A DNA stretch of 5,488 bases from CAYTEO01 sp964436825 (GTDB lineage Bacteria; Krumholzibacteriota; Krumholzibacteriia; LZORAL124-64-63). The translations under genes and the position numbers were made by a program. The stretch is from NCBI GenBank assembly GCA_964436825.1, contig CAYTEO010000078.1:1-5488 (forward strand). The letters run 5' to 3'. Below, in pieces: positions 1-5,477 of the stretch. Below the pieces are notes generated by a model. The model searched no databases. It was not told the origin of the DNA and saw nothing but the letters and a program-made list of their open reading frames with translations. How positions within the stretch are numbered: position 1 is the stretch's first letter; each line of letters starts with the position of its first letter.

Positions 1-60
1 GAAGGAAGGAAGCAATCCCCGTGCGAGACGTCCCACTCGCCCGTACACCAGACACACCAT
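1..60 (-). CDS. Possible 5' end of an unidentified gene, cut by the left window edge
   Basis: An ATG at 60-58 on the minus strand opens a frame that stays open for all 20 codons to the window edge. It is supported by a GGAGGT Shine-Dalgarno sequence (complement of 65-70) 4 nt upstream, the same spacing as for the DUF5916 gene in this window, and by a good promoter at 115-144. The visible peptide starts MVCLVYGRVG and continues with arginine, glycine and leucine. It shows no domain and cannot be assigned to a family. It would be a separate transcription unit downstream of the HMG-CoA operon, behind the hairpin at 178-207. Twenty codons of open frame is weak coding evidence in GC-rich DNA, so the call rests mainly on the promoter and ribosome binding site. 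Confidence 0.4.
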   Translation of the reverse strand, partial: MVCLVYGRVGRLARGLLPSF

Positions 61-114
61 GAAGACCTCCCTGGTGGAAGCTCACGTGATGCGAATGTGC
101 GGGCGAGTACCGAG

Positions 115-144
115 ATCCTAAACGACCAGCTCCTCGCGTGTCAA
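115..144 (-). promoter_or_regulatory. Predicted sigma70-type promoter for the left-edge gene
   Basis: Read on the minus strand, a perfect TTGACA -35 (complement of 139-144) is followed after 18 bp by TAGGAT (complement of 115-120; 4 of 6 matches to TATAAT). Transcription would start near 108, giving a leader of about 48 nt before the ATG at 60. It lies downstream of the operon's putative terminator, as expected for a new transcription unit. This is prediction from consensus only. Confidence 0.5.
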
Positions 145-148
145 CCAC

Positions 149-164
149 TGACGGCACGTCGTCA
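149..164. repeat. Imperfect inverted repeat just upstream of the left-edge promoter
   Basis: TGACG at 149-153 is the reverse complement of CGTCA at 160-164, with one more C-G pair inside, so 6 of 8 pairs match over 16 bp. It sits 4 bp upstream of the TTGACA -35 element, where a regulator could bind. It is short and may be chance. Confidence 0.25.
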
Positions 165-177
165 AGGGTTAACCGGG

Positions 178-207
178 AGCGGACCCCGACCGGTGCCGGG
201 GTCCGCT
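178..207 (-). terminator. GC-rich hairpin, probable transcription terminator of the HMG-CoA operon
   Basis: AGCGGACCCCG (178-188) and CGGGGTCCGCT (197-207) are perfect reverse complements. They form an 11-bp stem with an 8-nt loop, starting 37 nt past the DUF35 stop codon. No run of T follows on either strand, so this is not a canonical intrinsic terminator. Position and stability still favour a terminator or a 3'-end-stabilising structure for the leftward operon, and it lies before the next predicted minus-strand promoter. Confidence 0.6.
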
Positions 208-244
208 GCTCGGGCGTCGGCGGGTTCGCTGCGGTGGTGCTCCC

Positions 245-637
245 TCAGCCCACCACCCGCGCCTTGTAGCCGTACTGCAGAACCTCCCACCGCGGCTCGC
301 TCTGCAGGCGGCGGAAGACCAGCTCCACCTCGGTGCCGATCTTCACCTCGTCGGGCGGGGCCTCGGTGACCATGGCGGTCAGCCGGGTGCCGTCCTCCAG
401 CTCCACGATGGCCACCACGTACGGCTTCTGGGACTCGAACTGGGCCGGTGGGATCCAGATGGTGGTGTGCGTCAGCACCTTGCCGCGGCGGGGCAGCTCC
501 ACGGTCTCGAACTCCCGGCCGCCGCACTGGCGGCAGACGGCGCGGGGCGGGAAGTGGACCTCGCCGCACGCGGTGCACTTGCCCGCCTCCAGGCGGTACC
601 GCTGCGGGATCTCGCGGTGGTAGCGGGGGGTGATCAT
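245..637 (-). CDS. DUF35 zinc-ribbon/OB-fold protein, bridging subunit of a thiolase/HMG-CoA synthase complex
   Basis: This 130-residue cytoplasmic protein has the two-part DUF35 structure. An N-terminal rubredoxin-like zinc ribbon is formed by C21-x2-C24 and C35-x2-C38. A C-terminal OB-fold of beta strands follows (about 45-130) and includes the GKVLTHTTIW strand and the YVVAIVELEDG segment. The length is normal for the family. DUF35 proteins partner thiolase-fold enzymes. In the archaeal acetoacetyl-CoA thiolase/HMG-CoA synthase complex, DUF35 holds the two enzymes together and helps form the shared CoA site. The gene is third in the operon: its ATG overlaps the thiolase stop (ATGA, 4-nt overlap), and a GGAGGT lies 7 nt upstream. 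That overlap implies translational coupling and settles the start. The family is certain. The bridging role here is inferred from gene order. DUF35 proteins also accompany other thiolases, such as SCP2-type enzymes. Confidence 0.93.
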   Translation of the reverse strand: MITPRYHREIPQRYRLEAGKCTACGEVHFPPRAVCRQCGGREFETVELPRRGKVLTHTTIWIPPAQFESQKPYVVAIVELEDGTRLTAMVTEAPPDEVKIGTEVELVFRRLQSEPRWEVLQYGYKARVVG

Positions 638-1791
638 GACTCCACCTCCAGGATGTGCACGGTGCAGCTGCCGCCCGAGCCGCCCATGTTCTGGGCCAGA
701 CCGATGCGGGGATCCTTGAGCTGCCGCTCGCCGGCACGGCCGGTGAGCTGCAGGGTCAGCTCGATGATCTGGGCGATGCCGGTGGCGCCCACCGGGTGGC
801 CCTTGCTCTTCAGGCCGCCGGAGGTGTTGACCGGCTTGGCGCCGTCCAGGGCCGTGACACCGTCCGCGGCGGCCGGGCCGCCCTGGCCGCGCTCGAACAG
901 GCCCAGCTCCTCGGTGCAGACCACCTCGGCGATGGTGAAGCAGTCGTGGACCTCGCAGAGGTCCACGTCGTCGATGCCGATACCGGCCATGGCGAAGGCG
1001 CGGCGGGCCGCCTCGCCCACCACGGGGATGGCCGCCAGGTCGGCGCGGTCGTGCAGGGCGATGGTGTCGGTGGCGTGCCCCGAGCCGATGATCTTCACGA
1101 TGGGCTTGCCCAGCTCCCTGGCCACCTCCACCGGCGCCAGCAGCACGCAGGCCGCACCGTCGGTCACAGGGGAGCAGTCGAACAGTCCCAGCGGCTCGGC
1201 CACGCGGGTGGCGCCCAGGACCGTCTGCGGGGTGATCTCCATCTGGAACTGGGCGTTGGGATTGCGGGCACCGTTGTGGTGGTTCTTGACCGCCACGGCC
1301 GCCAGCTGCTCGCTGGTGGTGCCGTACTTGTGCATGTGGGCCGTCGCGATCATGGCGTAGAGGCCCGGGAAGGTCACGCCGTTGTAGACCTCGTACTCCT
1401 GGTCGGCGGCGGTCGCCAGGCAGTAGGTGGCGTCCGCGCCGTCGTTCATCTTCTCCACGCCGCCGGCCAGGACGAAGTCGCTGGCCCCGCTGGCCACCTC
1501 CAGGTAGGCCGCCCGGAAGGCCGCCCCGCCCGAGGCGCAGGCCGACTCCACGCGGGTGGCCGGGATCCCCTTCAGCCCGGCGTAGTCGGTGAGGATCGAC
1601 GCCAGGTGCTCCTGCCCCACGAACAGTCCGCTGGTCATGCAACCGATGTAAGCCGACTGCACCTGCCCGCGCTCCACGCCCGCGTCGGCGAGGCAGTCCG
1701 CCGCCGCCGTCGCGAACAGGTCACGGAGGGAAGCGTCCCACAGCTCGCCGAACTTCGTCATCCCGATGCCGATGACTGCCACGTCTCTCAT
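634..1791 (-). CDS. Thiolase-family protein, probable acetoacetyl-CoA thiolase (acetyl-CoA C-acetyltransferase) of the archaeal/SCP2-like type
   Basis: This 385-residue cytoplasmic enzyme probably condenses two acetyl-CoA into acetoacetyl-CoA. Its thiolase motifs are all present: nucleophilic C85 in VESACASGG, an NHHNGARNP segment near 170-178, H282 in CEVHDCF, H332 in the GHPVGATG motif, and C376 in the GGSGGSC segment near the C-terminus. The GHPVGATG and EVHDCF forms and the missing bacterial PhaA/AtoB-type loop place it with the SCP2-like/archaeal thiolases, which depend on a DUF35 partner. It starts 16 nt after the HMG-CoA synthase stop, with AAAGGAGG 8 nt before the ATG, and overlaps the DUF35 start by 4 nt. 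Its gene order matches archaeal operons, so acetoacetyl-CoA supply to HMG-CoA synthase is the best-supported role. Sequence alone does not exclude a longer acyl substrate. No active-site residue appears to be missing. Confidence 0.92.
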   Translation of the reverse strand: MRDVAVIGIGMTKFGELWDASLRDLFATAAADCLADAGVERGQVQSAYIGCMTSGLFVGQEHLASILTDYAGLKGIPATRVESACASGGAAFRAAYLEVASGASDFVLAGGVEKMNDGADATYCLATAADQEYEVYNGVTFPGLYAMIATAHMHKYGTTSEQLAAVAVKNHHNGARNPNAQFQMEITPQTVLGATRVAEPLGLFDCSPVTDGAACVLLAPVEVARELGKPIVKIIGSGHATDTIALHDRADLAAIPVVGEAARRAFAMAGIGIDDVDLCEVHDCFTIAEVVCTEELGLFERGQGGPAAADGVTALDGAKPVNTSGGLKSKGHPVGATGIAQIIELTLQLTGRAGERQLKDPRIGLAQNMGGSGGSCTVHILEVES

Positions 1792-1807
1792 TGGCCGTCC
1801 CTCCTTT

Positions 1808-2860
1808 CTAGACCTCGTTCATGCGGATCTTGCCGCGGTAGGCCACGTACTTGCCGTAGTCCAGGTAGATGCGCCGCGCCGCCAGCAGGTCGCGGACCGC
1901 GGGAGCCAGCTTCTGGACCTCGGGCAGCCGCTCGGTGGCGCGGATGATGAACGAATCGCTCCCCGCGCCGCTGCCGAACGAGGTGATCAGGATCAGGTCG
2001 CCGGGCTCGGCCACGTCCAGGCAGGCCGCCAGACCGGTGGGCGACGAGCCGCTGTAGGTGTTGCCCATCAGGTTGACCACCCACCCCTGTTCGAGCTGCT
2101 CCTTCTTGAACCCCATGGCCTTGCCGGCCCGCAGGGGGAACTTGCCGTTGGGCATGTGGAAGATGGCGAAGCGGAAGTCCTCCGGCTTGTAGCCGCTGCG
2201 CTCCAGGATCCCCCGCGCGGAACTCAGCACGTGCTTGAAGTAGGCCGGCTCCCCGGTGAAACGCCCCGCGTGGCGCGGGTAGAACTCCCCCTCGCGGCGC
2301 CAGAAGTCCGGCGTGTCGCTGGTGTAGGAGTAGGTGTGCAGGATCTCCGCGATCACCTTGTCGCCGCTGCCCATGATGTAGGCGGTGCCGCCGGCCGAGG
2401 CGGTGTACTCCAGGGCGTCGCCCGGGGCGCCCTGGCTGGTGTCGGCGCCGATACCCAGGGCGTACTTCATCTCCCCCGACTTGACGTGGGAGTAGGCCAC
2501 GTACATGGCCTCGGTCCCCGCCTTGCAGGCGAACTCGAAGTCGGCCACGTGGCAGTCGGGGCCGATTCCCAGGGCGTCGATCAGCACCGTGCCGGACGGC
2601 TTGACGGCGTAGGGGTGGCTCTCGGACCCGATGTAGCAGGCGCCGATCTCCTTGGGGTCGATCCCCGCCCGCTGCAGGGCGTAGCGCGCAGCCGCCACGC
2701 TGATGGTGATGGTATCCTCGTCCGGCCCGGGGACCGTCTTCTCCTCCAGCAGCAGTCCCTTCTTGAAGGCCTCGGCATCCGCGCCCCACTGGTTGGCGAT
2801 GTCCTCCGCCTTGATCCGGAAGCGCGGGACGTAGGCGCCGTAACCGACGATCCCGTACAT
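1808..2860 (-). CDS. mvaS: Hydroxymethylglutaryl-CoA synthase, archaeal type
   Basis: This 350-residue cytoplasmic enzyme condenses acetyl-CoA with acetoacetyl-CoA to give HMG-CoA, the second step of the mevalonate pathway. The thiolase-superfamily triad is visible: E80 in GSESHP, acyl-carrying C112 in FACKAG, and H235 in FHMPNGKFP. It also has the GADTSQGAPGDALEYTASAGG block (about 138-158) and NLMGNTYSGSS (263-273), both characteristic of archaeal HMG-CoA synthases. The compact 350-residue length fits that type rather than the longer classical bacterial and eukaryotic enzymes. The ATG at 2860 is preceded by AAGGAGAG. The frame stays open further upstream, but that extension would run into the divergent gene and lacks family similarity. 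It is the first gene of the operon, expressed from the promoter at 2907-2935, and ends in TAG, unlike its TGA-ending neighbours. A ketoacyl-ACP-synthase-III-like role is much less likely given the conserved blocks. Confidence 0.93.
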   Translation of the reverse strand: MYGIVGYGAYVPRFRIKAEDIANQWGADAEAFKKGLLLEEKTVPGPDEDTITISVAAARYALQRAGIDPKEIGACYIGSESHPYAVKPSGTVLIDALGIGPDCHVADFEFACKAGTEAMYVAYSHVKSGEMKYALGIGADTSQGAPGDALEYTASAGGTAYIMGSGDKVIAEILHTYSYTSDTPDFWRREGEFYPRHAGRFTGEPAYFKHVLSSARGILERSGYKPEDFRFAIFHMPNGKFPLRAGKAMGFKKEQLEQGWVVNLMGNTYSGSSPTGLAACLDVAEPGDLILITSFGSGAGSDSFIIRATERLPEVQKLAPAVRDLLAARRIYLDYGKYVAYRGKIRMNEV

Positions 2861-2899
2861 ATGGCCTCTCCTTCTGGTTGAGCCTCGCGTGCGAACACG

Positions 2900-2917
2900 G
2901 CTGGTCACGTTACCAGC
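2900..2917. promoter_or_regulatory. Candidate operator: 18-bp palindrome over the operon's -10 element
   Basis: GCTGGTCACGTTACCAGC is an inverted repeat matching in 8 of 9 base pairs; only 2906/2911 mismatch. It covers the whole predicted -10 hexamer and the transcription start of the HMG-CoA operon. A dimeric repressor bound there would block transcription, so an autoregulatory or sterol/isoprenoid-precursor-responsive operator is plausible. No known regulator motif is recognised. Confidence 0.45.
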
Positions 2918-2935
2918 TACCCGCCCCGCGATCAA
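2907..2935 (-). promoter_or_regulatory. Predicted promoter of the HMG-CoA synthase/thiolase/DUF35 operon
   Basis: On the minus strand, TTGATC (complement of 2930-2935; 4 of 6 matches to TTGACA) is separated by 17 bp from TAACGT (complement of 2907-2912), which keeps the key T1, A2 and T6 of a -10 box. The start would be near 2900, about 40 nt before the ATG at 2860. No second promoter is visible between the three genes. This is a consensus-based prediction. Confidence 0.45.
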
Positions 2936-2957
2936 GTTGTCACCTCGCCAACAGCCT

Positions 2958-2979
2958 GCGCGCCGACGCGGCGGCGCGC
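2958..2979. repeat. GC hairpin between the divergent promoters
   Basis: GCGCGCCG (2958-2965) and CGGCGCGC (2972-2979) are perfect reverse complements around a 6-nt centre. The repeat lies between the two divergent -35 elements, outside both predicted transcripts. It could bind a regulator or act as a boundary between the two units. Long GC-only repeats arise readily in DNA of this composition. Confidence 0.4.
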
Positions 2980-2988
2980 CAACCCGCT

Positions 2989-3002
2989 CTTGCCTCGGCA
3001 AG
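2989..3002. promoter_or_regulatory. Candidate operator overlapping the -35 of the DUF5916 gene
   Basis: CTTGCCTCGGCAAG is palindromic in 6 of 7 base pairs; only the central T-C step breaks symmetry. It contains the whole predicted -35 hexamer at 2990-2995. It differs in sequence from the palindrome at 2900-2917, so if both are operators they would bind different proteins. The function is inferred from position only. Confidence 0.35.
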
Positions 3003-3018
3003 GCCCCGCTGGCAGAAT
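2990..3018 (+). promoter_or_regulatory. Predicted promoter of the DUF5916 gene
   Basis: TTGCCT (2990-2995; 4 of 6 matches) and CAGAAT (3013-3018; 4 of 6 matches) are 17 bp apart. The start would be near 3025, giving a leader of about 40 nt before the GTG at 3065. A better isolated -35-like TTGTCA at 2937-2942 has no usable -10 at the right distance, so this pair is preferred. Confidence 0.4.
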
Positions 3019-3064
3019 CCCCCGCATCCGCGTCACCGTCTCGCCCCTGCCGCCGGAGGTCGCC

Positions 3065-5326
3065 GTGCGTTTCCTGCGCGCCTGTTGCCTGCTGCTGCTC
3101 GCCGTTGCCACGACCGCCGCCGCCGCGCCCGACACCGCGCCCCGTGTCCTGCACCCCGGCTCCGACGGGGTGACCTTCGACCTGCCGGAGACCGACACGC
3201 CCCCGGTCCTGGACGGCCGTCTGGACGAGCCGATCTGGCGATCGGCCCTGGTGCTGTCGCTGGATTACGAGGTCTCCCCCGGCGAGAACGTCCCCGCACC
3301 CGTGCCCACACGCTGTTATCTGGCGCGCGATGCGCGCTTTCTCTACGTGGCCTTCGATGCCAGCGACCCCGAACCGGCGGCCGTCATCGCCGACCTGGCC
3401 GACCGCGACGACGCCTGGGAGAGCGACTTCGTCGGCATCTACCTGGACACCTTCCACGACCATCGCCGCGCCTACGGCTTCTGGGTCAGCGCCGGCGGCG
3501 TCCAGATGGACTTCACCCGCAACGAGCTGGCCGAGGATCCCGAGGACGATACCTGGGACGCCCGCTGGCACAGCGCCGCCGCCCTGGCCGATGACGGCTA
3601 TCGCGTGGAGATGGCCATCCCGTTCGACGAGCTGCGCTTTCCCCGCGCCGGCGGCGGGGCGTGGGGCTTCCAGGCCCGCCGCGTCCGCCCCCGCTCCACC
3701 CGCCAGGAGTATTCCCTGCTGCCCGAGGACCGCGCCGACCCCTGCCTGCTCTGCCAGGCTGTGACCCTACGCGGCCTGACCGGCCTGGAAACGGGCACCG
3801 ACCTGACCGTCACCCCCACCTGGACCGCCGGCCGCACCGACGGCGGCGGCTTCCCGTCCGGCGACCTGGACCAGGGCGACTGGCGCGGCGAGCTCGGCGT
3901 GTCCGCCCGCTGGGGCCTGACCACGGACCTGAACCTGGACGCCGCCCTCAACCCGGACTTCTCCCAGGTGGAGGCCGACGAGCTGCAGCTGGACATCAAC
4001 GAGCGGTTCGCCCTGGAGTACGAGGAGAAGCGGCCGTTCTTCCTGGAAGGGGCGGACATCTTCCAGACGCCGCTGCCCGCGGTCTACACCCGCACCATGA
4101 ACGACCCCGACTGGGGCCTGAAGCTGGCGGGAAAGCAGGGCCAGGGCGTGCTGGGGGCCATGGTCGTGCGCGACGCCTCGCCGTCGATCCTGCTGGCGGG
4201 CAACGCCTCGTCCCTGTTCGTCCCGTCACCGGTACCGGTGACCACGGGGATCGTCCGCTACCGCCGCGACCTGGGCCAGACCTCCACGGTGGGCGTGCTG
4301 GGCACCGCGCGCGAGGGCGACGGCTACCACAACCGCGTCGGCGGTCTGGACGGCGTGCTGCGCTGGCGCCGCTCCCACCGGCTGACCTGGCAGTGGCTCT
4401 GGTCCGACACCCGCGACCGGCCCGACCTGCTGGGCGGCTCGCCCCCCTCGCCCAGCGGCGACGGCAGCGCCGGGCTGGTGCGCTACGACCTGGACGGCCG
4501 CGACTGGAGCGCCGTGGCCGAATACCGGCGCTTGGAGCCGTCGTTCCGGCAGGACACCGGCTTCTTCGACCGTCTCGACCTGCAGCAGTGGCAGGCCGGC
4601 CTGTGGCGTCTCTGGTGGGGCGACGCGAAACACTGGTTCAACATGCTGGGGGTAGGCGCCACCTGGGGCTACGGCGAGGACCTGCGCGGCCGGCTGACCG
4701 ACCGCACCGTGCAGGCCGAGGTGAACTACGCCGGCCCGCTGCACAGCCGCGCCTGGCTGGCCGTCGAGCACACCGACGAGCGCTACGCCGGCCTGCTGTT
4801 CGGCCAGCAGCGCTGGTACGCCAAGGTGGGCCTGCGCCCGGAGGGGCACCTGTGGCTCTGGCTGAAGGGGTGGGGCGGCGACGCCATCGACACCGACAAC
4901 ATCCGCCCCGCCACCGAGCACGGCCTGGGCCTGGGCGGCGAGTACAACCCCTCGGAGCACACCCACCTGGAGCTGTCGGCCACCCGCGTGGCCGTCGACG
5001 CCGCCGGCGGCGACCTGTTCACCGCCTGGCTCGCCTACGCCCAGGCGCGCTACCACTTCGACCGGCGGTCCTTCCTGCGGGTCATCGTCCAGTACCGCCG
5101 CTACGACCAGGCCCCCGGGAACTACCTGGGCGCGGTGCCCGAGCTGACCGAGCAGCTGTTCTCCCAGTTCCTGTTCAGCTACAAGCTCGACCCCCAGACC
5201 CTGCTCTTCGTGGGCGCGACGGCCACCTGGCTGGGCCTGGACCCGGGCGCCGCCGCCCCGCGCATCGACCCGACACTGGACGAGCGGACGGTCTTCCTGA
5301 AGCTGAGCTATGCGTGGAGGCCATGA
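3065..5326 (+). CDS. Outer-membrane DUF5916 beta-barrel protein with an N-terminal CBM9-like domain
   Basis: This 753-residue exported protein fits the usual length of its family. A Sec signal peptide (1 to about 21) has R2/R5, a CCLLLLAVA core and an AAAA cleavage region. A CBM9-like beta-sandwich (about 40-215) opens with PPVLDGRLDEPIW (46-58), the family hallmark. The C-terminal DUF5916 region (about 235-753) carries NPDFSQVEAD (296-305) and EKRPFFLEGADIF (321-333), followed by alternating aromatic-rich strands typical of an outer-membrane barrel. The chain ends LSYAWRP, so the last residue is proline, not the classical phenylalanine. GTG at 3065 is chosen because GGAGGT lies 4 nt upstream and the signal peptide then begins directly; an in-frame TTG at 2990 would add 25 residues before it and lies in the promoter. 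The molecular function of DUF5916 is unknown. Carbohydrate or polymer binding and transport are only suggested by the CBM9 domain. An unusual CLLC pair lies at 227-230. Confidence 0.93.
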   Translation: MRFLRACCLLLLAVATTAAAAPDTAPRVLHPGSDGVTFDLPETDTPPVLDGRLDEPIWRSALVLSLDYEVSPGENVPAPVPTRCYLARDARFLYVAFDASDPEPAAVIADLADRDDAWESDFVGIYLDTFHDHRRAYGFWVSAGGVQMDFTRNELAEDPEDDTWDARWHSAAALADDGYRVEMAIPFDELRFPRAGGGAWGFQARRVRPRSTRQEYSLLPEDRADPCLLCQAVTLRGLTGLETGTDLTVTPTWTAGRTDGGGFPSGDLDQGDWRGELGVSARWGLTTDLNLDAALNPDFSQVEADELQLDINERFALEYEEKRPFFLEGADIFQTPLPAVYTRTMNDPDWGLKLAGKQGQGVLGAMVVRDASPSILLAGNASSLFVPSPVPVTTGIVRYRRDLGQTSTVGVLGTAREGDGYHNRVGGLDGVLRWRRSHRLTWQWLWSDTRDRPDLLGGSPPSPSGDGSAGLVRYDLDGRDWSAVAEYRRLEPSFRQDTGFFDRLDLQQWQAGLWRLWWGDAKHWFNMLGVGATWGYGEDLRGRLTDRTVQAEVNYAGPLHSRAWLAVEHTDERYAGLLFGQQRWYAKVGLRPEGHLWLWLKGWGGDAIDTDNIRPATEHGLGLGGEYNPSEHTHLELSATRVAVDAAGGDLFTAWLAYAQARYHFDRRSFLRVIVQYRRYDQAPGNYLGAVPELTEQLFSQFLFSYKLDPQTLLFVGATATWLGLDPGAAAPRIDPTLDERTVFLKLSYAWRP
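4225..4242. repeat. Perfect 18-bp palindrome inside the DUF5916 coding sequence
   Basis: GTCACCGGTACCGGTGAC is identical to its reverse complement. It encodes the Ser-Pro-Val-Pro-Val-Thr stretch and uses TCA and GTA, A-ending codons that are uncommon in this gene. Much of the symmetry comes from the doubled Pro-Val dipeptide, so it may be incidental. Confidence 0.6.
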
Positions 5327-5477
5327 TGGACAGCCAAGCCGTCCTCCACCGCCGGCATGGGCATGAAGATGGCTCGACACCGGCTGATCGGTCGGGCGAC
5401 GGCACCGGGGCCCCCGCTCTCCCTTCCATGAGAGTTGTGTCACGAAGACTGTGTCCGTGATCAGGAGAGGTGATGCG
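5327..5477. other. Intergenic gap after the DUF5916 gene, no confident feature
   Basis: No convincing terminator, promoter or RNA gene is visible here. TGTGTC occurs twice 14 bp apart (5436-5441 and 5450-5455), and TCACG (5440-5444) and CGTGA (5456-5460) form a 5-bp inverted repeat. Both are weak. A 45-codon frame starting in the DUF5916 stop region looks non-coding. The two flanking plus-strand genes could be co-transcribed. Confidence 0.4.

Noticed and set aside
1..12. GAAG repeated three times at the left edge
   Set aside because: It is too short to be a meaningful tandem repeat and is compatible with coding sequence on the minus strand.
59..121. 20-codon plus-strand frame starting at ATG 59
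   Set aside because: It has no ribosome binding site, and the minus-strand ATG with promoter and Shine-Dalgarno in the same region is better supported.
655..1947. 430-codon plus-strand frame antisense to the thiolase
   Set aside because: Its composition is histidine/arginine/glycine-rich with no family similarity, and it lies opposite a clearly conserved gene.
2861..3571. N-terminal extension of the HMG-CoA synthase frame to a 587-residue protein
   Set aside because: It would run antisense through the DUF5916 promoter and signal-peptide region. The 350-residue form matches the archaeal family and has its own ribosome binding site.
4226..5443. 405-codon minus-strand frame antisense to the DUF5916 gene
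   Set aside because: It is low-complexity, rich in valine, glycine, alanine and glutamine, and typical of an antisense shadow. No ribosome binding site or domain was seen.
3661..5460. 599-codon plus-strand frame overlapping the DUF5916 gene
   Set aside because: It is proline/arginine/glycine-rich, has no recognisable domain, and is a frame shadow of GC-rich codon bias.
5323..5460. 45-codon frame whose ATG overlaps the DUF5916 stop (ATGA)
   Set aside because: The overlap looks like translational coupling, but no Shine-Dalgarno sequence precedes it and the peptide is hydrophilic and unrecognisable.
5435..5463. Possible promoter TTGTGT/TGATCA before the right-edge gene
   Set aside because: The -10 candidate hardly matches consensus and would overlap the Shine-Dalgarno sequence.
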